From assembly GCA_963924555.1 (NCBI GenBank), contig OZ004585.1, positions 2,555,488 through 2,619,487 of the forward strand: DNA of 64,000 nucleotides. Direction: 5' to 3'. Made by a program: the position numbers and the translations under genes. The DNA comes from Crambe crambe. Its lineage: Eukaryota; Porifera; Demospongiae; Poecilosclerida; Crambeidae. A model generated the notes under the pieces. The model made no database searches. It saw only the letters and a list, made by a program, of their open reading frames with translations, and had not been told where the DNA came from. How positions within the stretch are numbered: the first letter of the stretch is position 1; the number at the start of each line of letters is the position of its first letter. Shown here piece by piece: positions 52,465 through 63,078 of this stretch.

Positions 52465-53622
52465 CTATGGTGATTCCTTACACTTAGATACGTATGAAGT
52501 ATACATTTTAGTCGATCTACGAAGTATTTTAATTCCACTTGAACCACGTATTTTGTTTAAAGTTGCACTGAAATCTTTGGAAAAGTCACGTACCAGTATG
52601 GCATTGAAAGCTGATTGGTCATATCTGTGACAGCCTGCATAAGCATTCATTGGCCTCGCAAAGTTGCATCCAAAGAGACCAGCACCAGGTGGAGCAATAC
52701 ATTCAGGATGAAGTGCACAATCCACCCATTTCGGCAAGAAGTTATCTTTGACCAAGTCATTTGCCCAAAAAACAATCGAGTTGGCTTCAAACTGTGGTGC
52801 AGCTTTCATCATCTGTTCTCTGGTCATATTTTTCATATGAAGGTACTCAAACATTTTATCATGTGTCGTTCTTATAACATTGTCTATCCTACGTAGTGGC
52901 AAGATTGGAAATTTTATGAGATTAGCAACATATTTCAGGAAATTGGGAGTTATACGACAGCTTGCATCGCACCAAAAGAATACTTCATTTCTTTCACTCA
53001 GTTCTTTAATGATCAATGGCTTCCAGGCATAAGTCTCCAAGTTTTTAGTATGAGGAGGATATTTACTGAAGTCAAACTTTCTTACTTCTGTGTTACAATA
53101 TGATGACATAGTTTTTTTTTGTGCTGGGTTCAATCCCAAGTCGTAAACAATGATCTTATTTCGTGGTAAAATTGCATGTATTGAGCCAAAAAAGTCTTTG
53201 CTTTCTTCAAAATGATTGCTTGAGAGTGCAGTCACTGTTACCATCTTGCACAGTATATATTCAACACAGCTACAGTTCGGATGTTGTTTCAACTTCTTTC
53301 CTCCCTTAGAGGGACATAGGTCTTCTAATTTCATTTCAGCTGCCACAGAACAACAAGACTGAGAAGATTTTCTACCATTAACTTTGACTGATGATTGAAA
53401 ATGGCTAGGATTAGACCTAGGGCTAGGGCTAGGGTTAGAGCTAGGGCTAGATCTAGGGCTAGAGCTAGGGTTAGATCTAGGGCTAGAGCTAGGGCTAGAT
53501 CTAGGGCTAGAGCTAGGTATAGGTGATTTCATAATGGAGAAGGGTGATTTTCTCAGAATATAAACAGCTAGTACCACACAGAGTAACACAAATACTGCCA
53601 GAATTTGTCTCAACGTTTTCAT
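52465..53622 (-). CDS. DUF1647-like type II membrane protein, copy 3, long Ser/Pro stem
   Basis: Single-exon frame. The start is placed at 53622 (MKTLRQILAVFVLLCVVLAV), which matches the paralogues' anchor; the open frame runs 56 codons further upstream but only into transposon sequence. The protein is 385 residues. After the anchor comes an expanded stem of Ser/Pro/Arg repeats (variants of SSPRSSPSSNPS, residues about 30-65) and then the cysteine-rich segment CCSVAAEMKLEDLC. The lumenal domain keeps VTVTALSSNHFEES, IIVYDLGLNP, RKFDFSKYPPHTKNL, YAWKPLIIKEL, FFWCDASCRI, HPECIAPPGAGLFGC and YAGCHRYDQSAFN. A secretory-pathway, glycosyltransferase-like role is inference. A P-type MITE sits 36 bases upstream of the start codon, so the promoter or leader has been replaced or interrupted. 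Confidence 0.8.
   Translation of the reverse strand: MKTLRQILAVFVLLCVVLAVYILRKSPFSIMKSPIPSSSPRSSPSSSPRSNPSSSPRSSPSSNPSPSPRSNPSHFQSSVKVNGRKSSQSCCSVAAEMKLEDLCPSKGGKKLKQHPNCSCVEYILCKMVTVTALSSNHFEESKDFFGSIHAILPRNKIIVYDLGLNPAQKKTMSSYCNTEVRKFDFSKYPPHTKNLETYAWKPLIIKELSERNEVFFWCDASCRITPNFLKYVANLIKFPILPLRRIDNVIRTTHDKMFEYLHMKNMTREQMMKAAPQFEANSIVFWANDLVKDNFLPKWVDCALHPECIAPPGAGLFGCNFARPMNAYAGCHRYDQSAFNAILVRDFSKDFSATLNKIRGSSGIKILRRSTKMYTSYVSKCKESP
53395..53520 (-). repeat. Coding minisatellite with CTAGGG/CTAGAG units
   Basis: Alternating GCTAGGGCTAGAG and TTAGATCTAGGG units, read on the other strand as codons for Ser-Pro-Arg-Ser-Asn-Pro. It encodes the stem of the surrounding protein. Copies 1 and 2 lack it, so it expanded after duplication. 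The hexamer resembles telomeric TTAGGG but with C at the first position in most units. Confidence 0.75.
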
Positions 53623-53658
53623 CTTGCCTCGGCACCGGATCGCGCCATCCGTAAAATC

Positions 53659-54536
53659 ATAGATAGTAGACACGGAACAGGATTGGAAACTGCCTACGTC
53701 ATGTGACGTCACGCCCATTAAGCTAATACATTTCGCGCATGCTATCCGCGTTGTAACCATAGAAAATTTAGCCCTATTGTCGCAATACATTTTCTGAGGA
53801 AGAGAAGTACAGACTTTGTGGGACTAGAGCTACGAGTGCAAGTGCTTTTCTAGCAATTTTATCCTATAGAAGTTTGGAAGGTAAAGTTTCTTACTGGAAT
53901 AGACTGAAATTAAGAGTGTAATAACTGTTTTTGGTGTAGGATATGTTGCTAAAGATTTTATAGGCCTACCAATTTGTGGGACTAGAACAGGACTCACATA
54001 AATTTAGAAGTCAAGTGTTTGGTATCTTTTAGTAGTATAATAGTTTGTCTATCGGATGATATATGTTATATTGATTCATAGCTGTTAGTTTTCTTTTAAT
54101 GCAGTGTTAAACTATGGGTTAAATAGTTATTATTATTACATTTCTATTATTTATTTGCATTATCATGTTTTATTATCCACTCCACGAAGCTCTCTGCACA
54201 AGAACGGGCATCTATAGATGGTTGGAGAAGAAGACTAAACTCTTCATCTTTCAAAACTTGAGATACGAATCTCTCATAGATATGTACTATCTAGCTAGAT
54301 CTAGTCTCATATCAAATTTTATTATTTTTATAAAAGCACAACATGGAAACACTCTAGTCCAGCTAATATTAAGCTACTAGACTAATATCCGCTCTGATAT
54401 CTTTTGCAGAACTCATTCTTAACTATTATGTGGTAACTATGCATTCATATCTCGCGCCAAAATTTCCCGGCAAACACGGATAGCACGCGCATGGTAGTAT
54501 TAAGTTTCCAATCCTGTTCCGTGTCTACTATCTATG
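53659..54536. mobile_element. P-type MITE upstream of a DUF1647 gene
   Basis: The left end ATAGATAGTAGACACGGAAC followed by AGGATTGGAAACT is inverted at 54503-54535. The target duplication GTAAAATC is perfect at 53651-53658 and 54537-54544 (8 bp). The element is 878 bases, has no transposase, and its ends match the design of the P element at 2301-7245 (ATAGATA start, GGATTGGAAAC inner motif). Internally AT-rich without a gene. Confidence 0.87.
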
Positions 54537-54599
54537 GTAAAATCCTATTTTTTGCTCACGTGATTTTCCGCGGAATTTTCTGAGCCTGCTGCCATTTCG

Positions 54600-55430
54600 A
54601 GTGTGGCGAATGTGGAGGCTCTTTTTGGAGAAGTGCTGGGTATGGAAGTAGATTTTAGGCGCTACAGTGAATCTAAAGTGGCTACTCTTCATTTTGGGAT
54701 CCCACTTTCCTGAAGATCTCGCTCAGCAATCGTTTTTGGAGGTTTTTTCCGAGCGACCAAGTTTTTATTGAAATTCTCTGCTCAACTTTATTGGCCTCAA
54801 ATGCTGGAATGGTAAGTTTTGCAGTTACAATTTTTGTATGGAGTTAGCTCTGGGCATATGAAAATAGGAAAGATGACCTATTTGTGTGTATCTGTCTAGC
54901 GAATGATATGTCCCGAAATAAACCAACTGGAATATCCATAGGATTAGCTGTAGGCTAGTTAGATAGCTGTGTAGGAATTTTCCTTCTCTCTATTTATGGC
55001 TATAGCATATTCACATTGCCCATTTGACAGACCAATACTGATAACTCGTGTTGTGTGTATTTTTTGGAACTTCATCCATGTGTACGTGTCTGTCATTAAT
55101 CCTTATCCTTTTTTTCTTTTTCTTTTTTTTGGTGAATGTGGAGGCTGTTTTTGACAAATTCTGTGCATTGATATGGATCTAAGGCACTGCAGATAACTTG
55201 AAGCTCATCTTGGTGTAATTCTAGGGTGGTATTTACCAAGCAACTCATTTTGAGACAAATTTCTCTCTCTACTTGGAGGCAAGTTACCACATTTTGGTTG
55301 AAGTTAGCTTTGGGCATATTGAAATGGGTAAGATTGCCTGTTTGTGTGCTGATGTATAGCGAATGCTATGTCCCAAATTAAACTACTCCTATTTAGGATG
55401 TGTAGGGCATTGAATCAGTTAGCTACCAGC
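54600..55430. repeat. Tandem duplication beyond the 3' end of copy C
   Basis: Two diverged units: GAATGTGGAGGCTCTTTTTG at 54608 and GAATGTGGAGGCTGTTTTTG at 55135; GAAGTTAGCTTTGGGCATAT-type sequence at 54842 and 55302; and AGCGAATGATATGTCCCGAA at 54899 versus AGCGAATGCTATGTCCCAAA at 55359. The last motif recurs at 60812, upstream of copy C's start codon. Confidence 0.6.
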
Positions 55431-55621
55431 TAACTGTGTTGTCTTAAGATATAATATTGGGCTATCGGATAAAATATAGTCATGGTATCATCTCAGCCTC
55501 ATCCAGTAGTGGAGATCCTAAATATTAAATAATAATTATAGTCAAATTTATAAGAATGGAGGAGACTCACCTATTAAACATTGTAAAAAGTCTTCGTCCA
55601 TTTCTAGTTCTTCCTCTTCTG

Positions 55622-58600
55622 TCACAATATCTTAATATTACCTTGATTTGTACAGGTAGTGCACTTGCATCCTGGACCACAGTGCCGTCCAGCCTTGATA
55701 CACCTGCACCTTGCTGTAGCGCATCCTTTCTTACATCCACAACCTTTCGTTATGAATGCTACATTGTTCCTCACTCTCTGTAGATTTTCTTGGGAGTCCC
55801 ATTCAATTTGGATGCTACCACTCTCTGTTCTCCACCCGAATTTTTCTGTTGGGAGAAGTGTTATTTTTCTCTCACATGCTTGCCTCCAGTAATTTATCAC
55901 CCAAATGCTGCGTAGCCAGTGGAGTTACAATGCTTCAGTGCTTGGTGGGAGGTTGTCTTCAAAGCATACCCTTTCCCAAATCTTTTCTCGTATGCTCTGG
56001 TACCAGTCAGTGTGCTGCTCTTCTATATCTTGTCCATCCTTCTTGAAGGAGTCAAAGTAGCTAGCAGGGCTGCTAAAAGAAAAAGCCCTTTCATTTTTCA
56101 TGAAATATGCTACACCTGCCAATCTCACAAAGGCCAGGAAACCATTGCTCTCTGGCTCAACATCAGCCAAGGAGCCTGGGATGTTTGTACATGGTGTGGT
56201 TATGAATACAGAGTATGTGAACAGAGCCTTCAGAAAAGCCTGTTTGCTCACTCTGAAGAAGGAGGTGAAATCACAACCACTGACGACATACAGGACCTGA
56301 ATGATTTCTTTGATGGTGCATTTTGGCACATTTTGGAGGTCTGGGTCTGCTTCCAAAGCATTGATTAGCTGGTTAAGGTGCAGTAACTTCAGCTCTCGTC
56401 CAACTGCACTGAGCACTATAAAGATTTCACTGGAGTTGCAGTCAGCATTAGTTAGGCTGATATGGTAGACATCTGTATCAGTTGAAAAGAGTAGCTTCTT
56501 AGGTGGAGCCATACTCTTGTGTCTGCCTCTTCTGCATTGGTTGTACAGCATTCTTCCTGTACTTCAACTGCACTTTTGGTTGTACTCCAGGCCAAGTCTT
56601 GGTCTTCTTCACTGTATGCTCCTGAGATCACTACCTTTTGTGTTCCCTGTAGAAACTCGGGTGCAAGGCGGAGTAAGCAATCTCCCAGGTAGGAGATAAG
56701 TTGCCTTTTGCACACTCTGCACTTCAGCATATCACTCCATTTTTGTGGTATTTTCATGGTATCACTGAAGGTATGATGTTCATTGCAGGCTAATGTACCA
56801 GTATCTCTCCTTCCTCTCTCAATATCCTTTGGGTGGCTATTGAATCTTCCAGGATCATCAAAAACTATGTGGATTTCCTTCACTCCCACACATATGTATG
56901 CATATACATGCCTGTACATCAGGAACCGTACATACTCCAGCATGCAGGAGTGGATACGAAGTGGTGTTGTATCGATCATGAACATCCCCTCCAAGATTAC
57001 TGAATCTGGTTTCCAACCACTGGGATATGCATCTAGAATGACATTTGTGCCCTGATATTTTGAAGAGAAGAAAGCGGTGGTACTACTTTTTTGGCCTTTG
57101 TGAGGCATGCCATTATGATCGGCCAGTGCTCGTGGGACTTCAAGATACTGCTCAAGGGAGGCTTTCTTGTTGGTGTTAGAGCAGTATAGAAGCCGGATTT
57201 TCAGACAGCTTGTTACCAGACTTTTTTCCTTTAGTAGTTGGTTGTACTGATGCTTTGTGGGCTTGGCTGTACTAAAGGTACTCAGCCTGTGTTGTTTTGA
57301 TCCCAACACTTCTTTGCTATGTACTCCCAGATAGGTTCTCTTGATCCATTTCTCAAGGTCTGTGTGTCCTATATTGCGGAAATAGAGTAGATCATCTTGT
57401 TGGACTTTAGTGGCGATGATGGAACTGAAGGAGTTTCTCAGAGACAACCCTTGGGTTGGGTGAAAAGGAAGGAGATCATTCTTCTTTATTGTGTCTCTAA
57501 TACCTTCCACATTCTCTTTAACTTCCTTTCTTCTGAGCTCAGCGACTTTTTGTGCTCCAATTCAGTCTGAACTGGTCCCAGCTGGCTCTGAAAGTTGTGG
57601 ATGACCTTCGATCTAAAAGGGAAGTAGAGTGCCATTCTGCTGACAAATTCTTTGCTTGGATGTACTACAGCCTTTTTACAATCTTTATTTATCAGCATTT
57701 CATGAGCTTCATCGAGCCCAATGGAATGCCATGCTCTACCTGTTATGATCACAGTAAAGCCCCCAGATGTAAATTTCTGCTGAATGTCCTTGGGTAGTAG
57801 CAAACAGTCAGCAAGATGTTGTGGGACAAGCTTTCTATAGGTGGGCCGATCAAAAGCACGGAGAACTGGAGCCATGAGTTTTAATGAACCAATACGGAGA
57901 TTCCAGTTTGCTGATCTGATGGATGCAAACAGTGCAATGTATGAAAAACCATTGAGGGACACAAATTCATGCCAGAACTTCCAGTTTGGATCAGTGTCTG
58001 CCATTTCAGATGCAAAGGTGCTGAATTGCATTCTGATCTTGAGTAGTTTGTCCATAGATGATTGGAAGGCAGAACCTATACCTGTTATTTTGCTTTGCTC
58101 CAAAATCTCTCCAGCTGTATTCAAAACTTCTGGATTGGCTTCCAGGAATACCTGAACCATGTGGACATACAGACCTTCCCAGGCCTGTAGTATGAAGCAG
58201 TGAGTCTTTTTGAAATGAGAGCACTTTTGAATTGAGGTGAGTGTTTCTCCTCGATGTCCACTTGCTGCTGCAATTTGCTTCAAGCCTGCGTCAAAGTAAA
58301 TCTTTGACAGGACAGGTTGAAAGTTTTTTAGGATATGAAAATCACCCGGGAAGGGCTGAAGCCAAGAGAGCTCACTGCTATAATCAAGTTTCAGAGTCTG
58401 AAGATGGTTGTAGGTTTTGGCATCTCCTACTACAACAAGGTGCTCAAGCTTATCATTGATATGGAACTCGGCATGGAGACGAGATACAACATCTCCTATG
58501 GTTTCTACTGAATCAGCACTCTGGTCAAGTACATTCAAGTATGCATATCTTGATTGTGATGTAGATACTGGAAACAGCTGCTCCACAAACCCCAGGTATG

Positions 58601-60657
58601 TGAGTTCCTCCACAGAACTTTGAGCTGAGGCAAGCACATAGAAGAAACTTGCAACTTGAAACTTCTCTAATGCAGCTTCTTCATCACTACATACCTTGAA
58701 GCTCTTGATGGTATGGGTGGTCTTAAGATTTGAGTAATGATTATCTGACATGCGCTATAGTGGGTGAGCTTTGGAAGAGAAGTGAGTGATTATGGGAGAG
58801 GTAGGAGTGTGATAATGGCTGGAATTAACTTCAGTGAATGTACGTGAATGCCGAGCAACCTTTTTCAAAGCGGGACTTGGTGAAGATTCGGGTGTTGGGT
58901 GATTGGTTCTTTTCTCAAGAGTAACCCTAGGGGGTGATGTGGCTAGTTGTTGTGGTGTAACTGGCTCTGGAAATGTTGTGGTAGCTATCGAGGATGGGCC
59001 CTCTACTGGTGAATTGCTAGTGTCTGGCTCTTCAGCATCACTAAATGGCTGCACAGCTTCTTTTCTGATCTCCACAGTAAACAGCAGCATGCCTTTGAAG
59101 CCAATCAATGTTGTCAACTGATACAACCGTAAATTTATCCTCGCTCAGTTCAGACAGAAGGCCAGCTAGCCTTAAGCTTCTTTTCAATAAAGAATTGGGA
59201 GAGCTATCATTTTCTAGAGGACTGGATCGATGCTGTTTATGCATGACTGTAAAATAAAGTTGGAAATATCATAAGGTTCATTTGAATCACTACTAGTGAT
59301 GGTACTGATTTGTTTGTGTATCCGTGTGTTCATCTGCATAAACACTTGTTCTAACTTGCTGTCATCAGCTGGCTGGTCTTGGCCTGTAACTTCAGGGTTC
59401 TAGATAGTACTAGAGCAAGGTCAGCCCCTCTTCTGTATAACAGGATGCCACATGATTTTTGCTTGCATTCCCACACTATGTGTTTGCCAAAAAACCTGGT
59501 GATGTAACCAAAGAGAATTTTTCTTAGGCAATTTATCAGTAATTTGCTTTGTAGTAAGTATTGAAGTTGAAGATTGAATTGCAGTGGTAATAAAAAAATT
59601 GTACAGATTTGGGTATAAAATTCCTAATTTTTTCTGTAAAATGTTGCCTAATTTCCTAATTACTGCCTTCACCCCCTCCATAATGTTCTCACTGTGCTCT
59701 CCAAGTTCCAATGCAGGCAGATGCTCACTCGTGTCGTCCATCAGCTTTAGGAGCTCATCATCTTTGCTGGTCCTTCGATTTTCGTGGATAATGTCAAGGT
59801 GATTGTTGTAGCATCCAGTACACAAGTAATCAGATTTTAATCAAGATACCCATTTTCTCGAAAATAGGTGTTGATGATATCTGTGTCTGGGCAGTGTCTT
59901 ATAGCACATACACTGCAATGGCACACATAGCACTTCAACCCATTTCTCTCCCTTCCTCTGTGGACCTGAAGTTTTTATTTGCATGTGAAACCCTTATACG
60001 TACTCCCAAAAGATCAAACTGGAATACACTCACTAACTATGAACCCCTAAACCCCTATACAGTGGACCCTTGCTGATACAAACCCCTTTAATCTGAACCT
60101 TTATAAATCTTTTTTAGGTGCATTAAATAAAAATTAGAAAGTGCTCCATTCAATACTAATAATTTCTGATCGAAATGGGCTCTGGTTCCAAGCTATTCAG
60201 ATTAGTGAGGGTCCACTGTGTATAGTACCACTCTAGATACACCACTGACCTGGTCATACACTTTCTTGTAGTGCTCTTCGCAGAGACTAATGTGTGTAGT
60301 GTCAGGCCTAACTTCCAATCCTAGTAATTTGGACACACTATCTTTGTCAAACACGGAGGTATTTATGGCTGGTTTTTTGTTCTGGCAACCCTGAATTATG
60401 CACTGTGCTGCAGAATGCAACCATCGTGGTGTGTATGTATTACTACCAATGTTTTCCGTGTTTCGCTTAATATCTTTCTCACACTTTCTACATATGCATT
60501 TATCTTCACTTATTAATGTCACTTCCCTCAATTTTGTTTTCAGTGCCTCTTCCCAGGTTGCTAAATGGCTGTAATACATTGAGTTCTGGTGGCAGAGGTG
60601 ACAAGGACCACATTCCTGACCTGGATGTATCTCTTTCTTCTTTCTTCCTCTGGACAT
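55622..60657 (-). pseudogene. PIN-CXC element protein, copy C (most complete)
   Basis: Reading minus: 60657-60230 N-terminal finger (CGPCHLC, CICRKCEKDI, TPRWL, C-x4-C, LCEEHYKKVY); 59825-59421 (MCTGCYNNHLDI); 59244-58755 (VSVDNIDWLQRH); 58751-57486 (VVGDAKTYNHLQTLKLDY, FPGDFHILKNF, SANWNLRIGS, GLDEAHEMLIN); 57510-56452 (VILEGMFMID, IVFDDPG, CRVCKRQL, NAEEADTRVWLH); 56551-55925 (FSTDTDVYHISL, SGCDFTSFF); 55900-55622 CXC domain (CGCKKGCATARCRCIKAGRH). VIFD/IVFD, EEAD, DTD and GCD in this order match the FEN/XPG PIN fold. It is disabled by a MITE at 60057-60218, shifts near 59060, 57500 and 56520 (the last with a small deletion between EEAD and DTD) and a TAA near 55922. Some breaks could be unrecognised introns. 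A restored family member would be about 1500 residues or more. Confidence 0.75.
60057..60218. mobile_element. Pogo/Tigger-like MITE
   Basis: The left end TACAGTGGACCCTTGCTGAT pairs with ATTAGTGAGGGTCCACTGTG at the right; inner AATCTGAACC and GCTATTCAGATT also pair. CAGTGGACCCT ends next to TA suit pogo-type elements. It interrupts copy C of the PIN-CXC protein. Confidence 0.6.
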
Positions 60658-61040
60658 TATTAACCTATTTGATACCATTTACTTGTTTACGATTTATCTT
60701 GTACTGTGGTTATAAAGTATTTTGCAGTTACAGTTCCTAAAGACCATGTGCTATAATAAGTGTTCTTTATTTGACAATACAGTTCATATGTATACATACC
60801 TAGCGAATGGAATGTCCCGAAATTAAAGTAATTTGACTGCTTTTGATTCTGTGAGCTGTGCACTCTCTGCTGCTGACCTGGAATTTCTGGTTTCACTCTA
60901 ACTTGAACTACATGGACTGGTACGCATCTTACAGCAAAAATTGTAGCTATTCTGCAAATTAGCAAGTTGTGATGGTAATGTAAACAAAAATCAACGCCCA
61001 CGCAATTTGCATGCAGCTGCTTACTAATTAAAAGTAGGAA

Positions 61041-61091
61041 ATGTATTATTCGTATAGCACTTCCGGTCCGTTGGCGATTAGATATAGACTG
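61041..61091 (-). repeat. Outer TIR of PIN-CXC copy C
   Basis: Read on the minus strand from 61091: CAGTCTATATCTAATCGCCA then ACGGACCGGAAGTGCTATAC. It shares CAGTC, a diverged AATSGCCA and GACCGGAAGTGCT with the left end of copy B's element (45976-46021). It lies 430 bases upstream of copy C's start codon. No matching opposite end was found beyond the 3' side (54545-55620). Confidence 0.5.
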
Positions 61092-61397
61092 AGTAGAGTG
61101 CAGAGTGCCGTCATCGTTCATATACACCCACGCAATCTAGTGTGAAGAGTAGCTAGACTGCTCAAACAACTAGCTGTTACTTTAGTAGATTCAAGCAGAG
61201 CACGTAGAAATCTCAGAGAATGGACCAAGAGACAGGCTCAGATAGCGAGAAAGTAACAGACATAAACAGCAGAGACGACAGTCTAGGGGAATTCGTGATC
61301 GACAAGTGAACAAGGTAGTGTACATGTGCTCACTACAGGCCACAATTAGCCAGGCTACAGGACAGCCAAGAGCACCGAGAGAACATCGACTACATGC

Positions 61398-62582
61398 ATA
61401 GGATTGGTTACACCTCCAATTAAGCCTTGAGGCGCGTGCCATCCTCGTGTGCAAGCGCACCAAGTGGCGGTAAAATTGAAAATAGTGTAGCAGTCTTTTT
61501 CATTTGCTGCACAATGGCTGGGAACTCAAGTCTTGGATGTACAGGAGAGAGAATAGTTTAGTTTAGTATGTTTAGTATCGATAGTTACAACCAGTTGTAC
61601 TTTTTAGAGTGTCAGGAGCTGCATGTTTAGGGCTGCAATTTCCCAAGTGATGAAGGGTTTACCCACAGAGCCAGCAAAAAATGCAGTCTCCTGTCAGAGA
61701 AGTTGGTGGATGAATATATAGGTGCTGCCTTGTCAAGGATCTCCAGTCATGCCATGATAATTGCCAGCACCTTGGTCATGGACTAACCTTTGATGAAAGA
61801 AAAAGTCCAAGGGTGGCCGCCACACAAGAGTCACCATGTAGCTAGTGAAGTTGTATAGTTGTATTGTAGTTACATAATATCATAGTTCCAGGATATTTGC
61901 AATAGATTAACTTAAGTTTAACTAATGAACTAATGCATGCAAACATCCGGTAGCTCTTTTAAAATAATTACCAGGCCTCCAATTCCTTTACAGCGAACCA
62001 TATCTCAAAACAGTCAGTGGACAGATCTGGTGGATAGAAGGGGGGGGGGGGGGCTCATTTACATCAGTGACACTATGTTCTCCTTGTTTGCTGCCATGGA
62101 AGTAGAGTTGAGGTCCCTTCCACTCATTTCTGCATGCAAACAGTTCGTGTATAGCTTTCATGTATCAACTATTTATAGGACTCTTTAAAGAACCTGTGCT
62201 TATTCTGGTTGTTAATTCAATAGAGTATTGATTTAGCTATTAAATGGTCCCAATAACTTTTAGTCAACTGATATATTTTATGAAATGGACCCCCACAAAA
62301 CTACTACATTATAAAACTCTAAAAGGTTATTCTAGGAAGCGTCTTTATCATAAATTTCTCACAAACCAACTATTGCAGTAAAGCAGCATTTTCTACACTT
62401 TTTCATGTTCTTACCTATTCTCAAAACCCGACAGAAAGTCTGGCACACCCCACAAAGTAATTACTACAACGGCCATAGAAAATAACATTGCGGGTGACAA
62501 CAAGGATGGCACGCGCGGAAAAGTATTAGTTCATGTGTGTGATGTTATCAGTCTCCAATCCTGTTCCGTGTCATTATCTATG
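61398..62582. mobile_element. P-type relic with one shortened end
   Basis: The right end is intact: CAGTCTCCAATCCTGTTCCG and TGTCATTATCTATG at 62549-62582, followed by CTACATGC. Upstream, CTACATGC at 61390-61397 is followed by ATAGGATTGG, which looks like an ATAGATA...GGATTGG end with its middle deleted. The 8-base match of the flanks supports one insertion of about 1.2 kb. The right end is nearly identical to those of 53659-54536. It contains a relic of the P-element accessory gene. Confidence 0.6.
61937..62150 (+). pseudogene. Relic of P-element accessory gene
   Basis: The frame reads SQWTDLVDRRGG, then a G run, LIYISDTMFSLFAAMEVELR and SLPLIS. This matches SNWIHNVNRGG, LYFVSDDAFDVFIAIENVIR in the accessory protein at 2481-3474. 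The flanking parts are lost and a G run of 13 sits in the glycine codons. It links the accessory gene to a second, independent P-type insertion. Confidence 0.7.
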
Positions 62583-62612
62583 CTACATGCCAGAAACACT
62601 AGTAGCAGTGAC

Positions 62613-62769
62613 GTCGGGGGTGTGTAGTCACATGATACCGTAGAAGGTATGATGATCCTTACCTAAAAATTGTTCTTAGCAAGTCAATTAGCTAACGCAC
62701 GCCCTAGCTAATCACGTGGGTAGGTCTATCATGTGAGCTGATGAGTCACATCCCTGACAAAAAATGGTC
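62613..62769. mobile_element. MITE with GTCGGGGGTGTG ends, short copy
   Basis: GTCGGGGGTGTGTAGTCACA and TGATACC at the left pair with GGTCTATCATGTGAGCTGAT and GAGTCACATCCCTGACAAAA at the right. The interior (GATGATCCTTACCTAAAAAT, CGCACGCCCTAGCTAATCAC) is shared with 39594-40078. Confidence 0.7.
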
Positions 62770-62829
62770 TTAGAGGTTCCAGAATGGACTGGAAACACCT
62801 ATTTGTGGAACATGGGTGCCAGGGTTTTA

Positions 62830-62905
62830 TGGATTATAAACAATCCGAGTCCCGAGGGCAAGGGTCGTTTGTAAACCCATGGCACCCATGTTCTATATCC
62901 TGCCA
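62830..62905. repeat. Short hairpin repeat
   Basis: GAACATGGGTGCCAGGGTTT pairs with AAACCCATGGCACCCATGTT, with GAGTCCCGAGGGCAAGGG at the centre. A second small hairpin, ATAATGCCTGTCGTTCACGA with CGACAGGAATTAT, lies at 63018-63048. Non-coding. Confidence 0.5.
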
Positions 62906-63078
62906 TAGCTAGCTAAGGTGTATAGACTAGGCTAGCTATGGTAAGTTTCACTTTCTTGTCTCCATGGAGATTAAACGTTTCCATGGATGACGAGCAATAT
63001 GACTCTTATCGATCATAATGCCTGTCGTTCACGACGACAGGAATTATGGCTTATGAACCACACTGCGGCCCTTTGGTC

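Noticed and set aside
53395..53520. Interstitial telomere made of CTAGGG units
   Set aside because: Units are irregular, mostly carry C rather than T first, and are in frame within an open coding sequence; slippage within a coding stem explains them better.
56517..59121. Several plus-strand frames of 60-150 codons
   Set aside because: Antisense shadows of PIN-CXC copy C.
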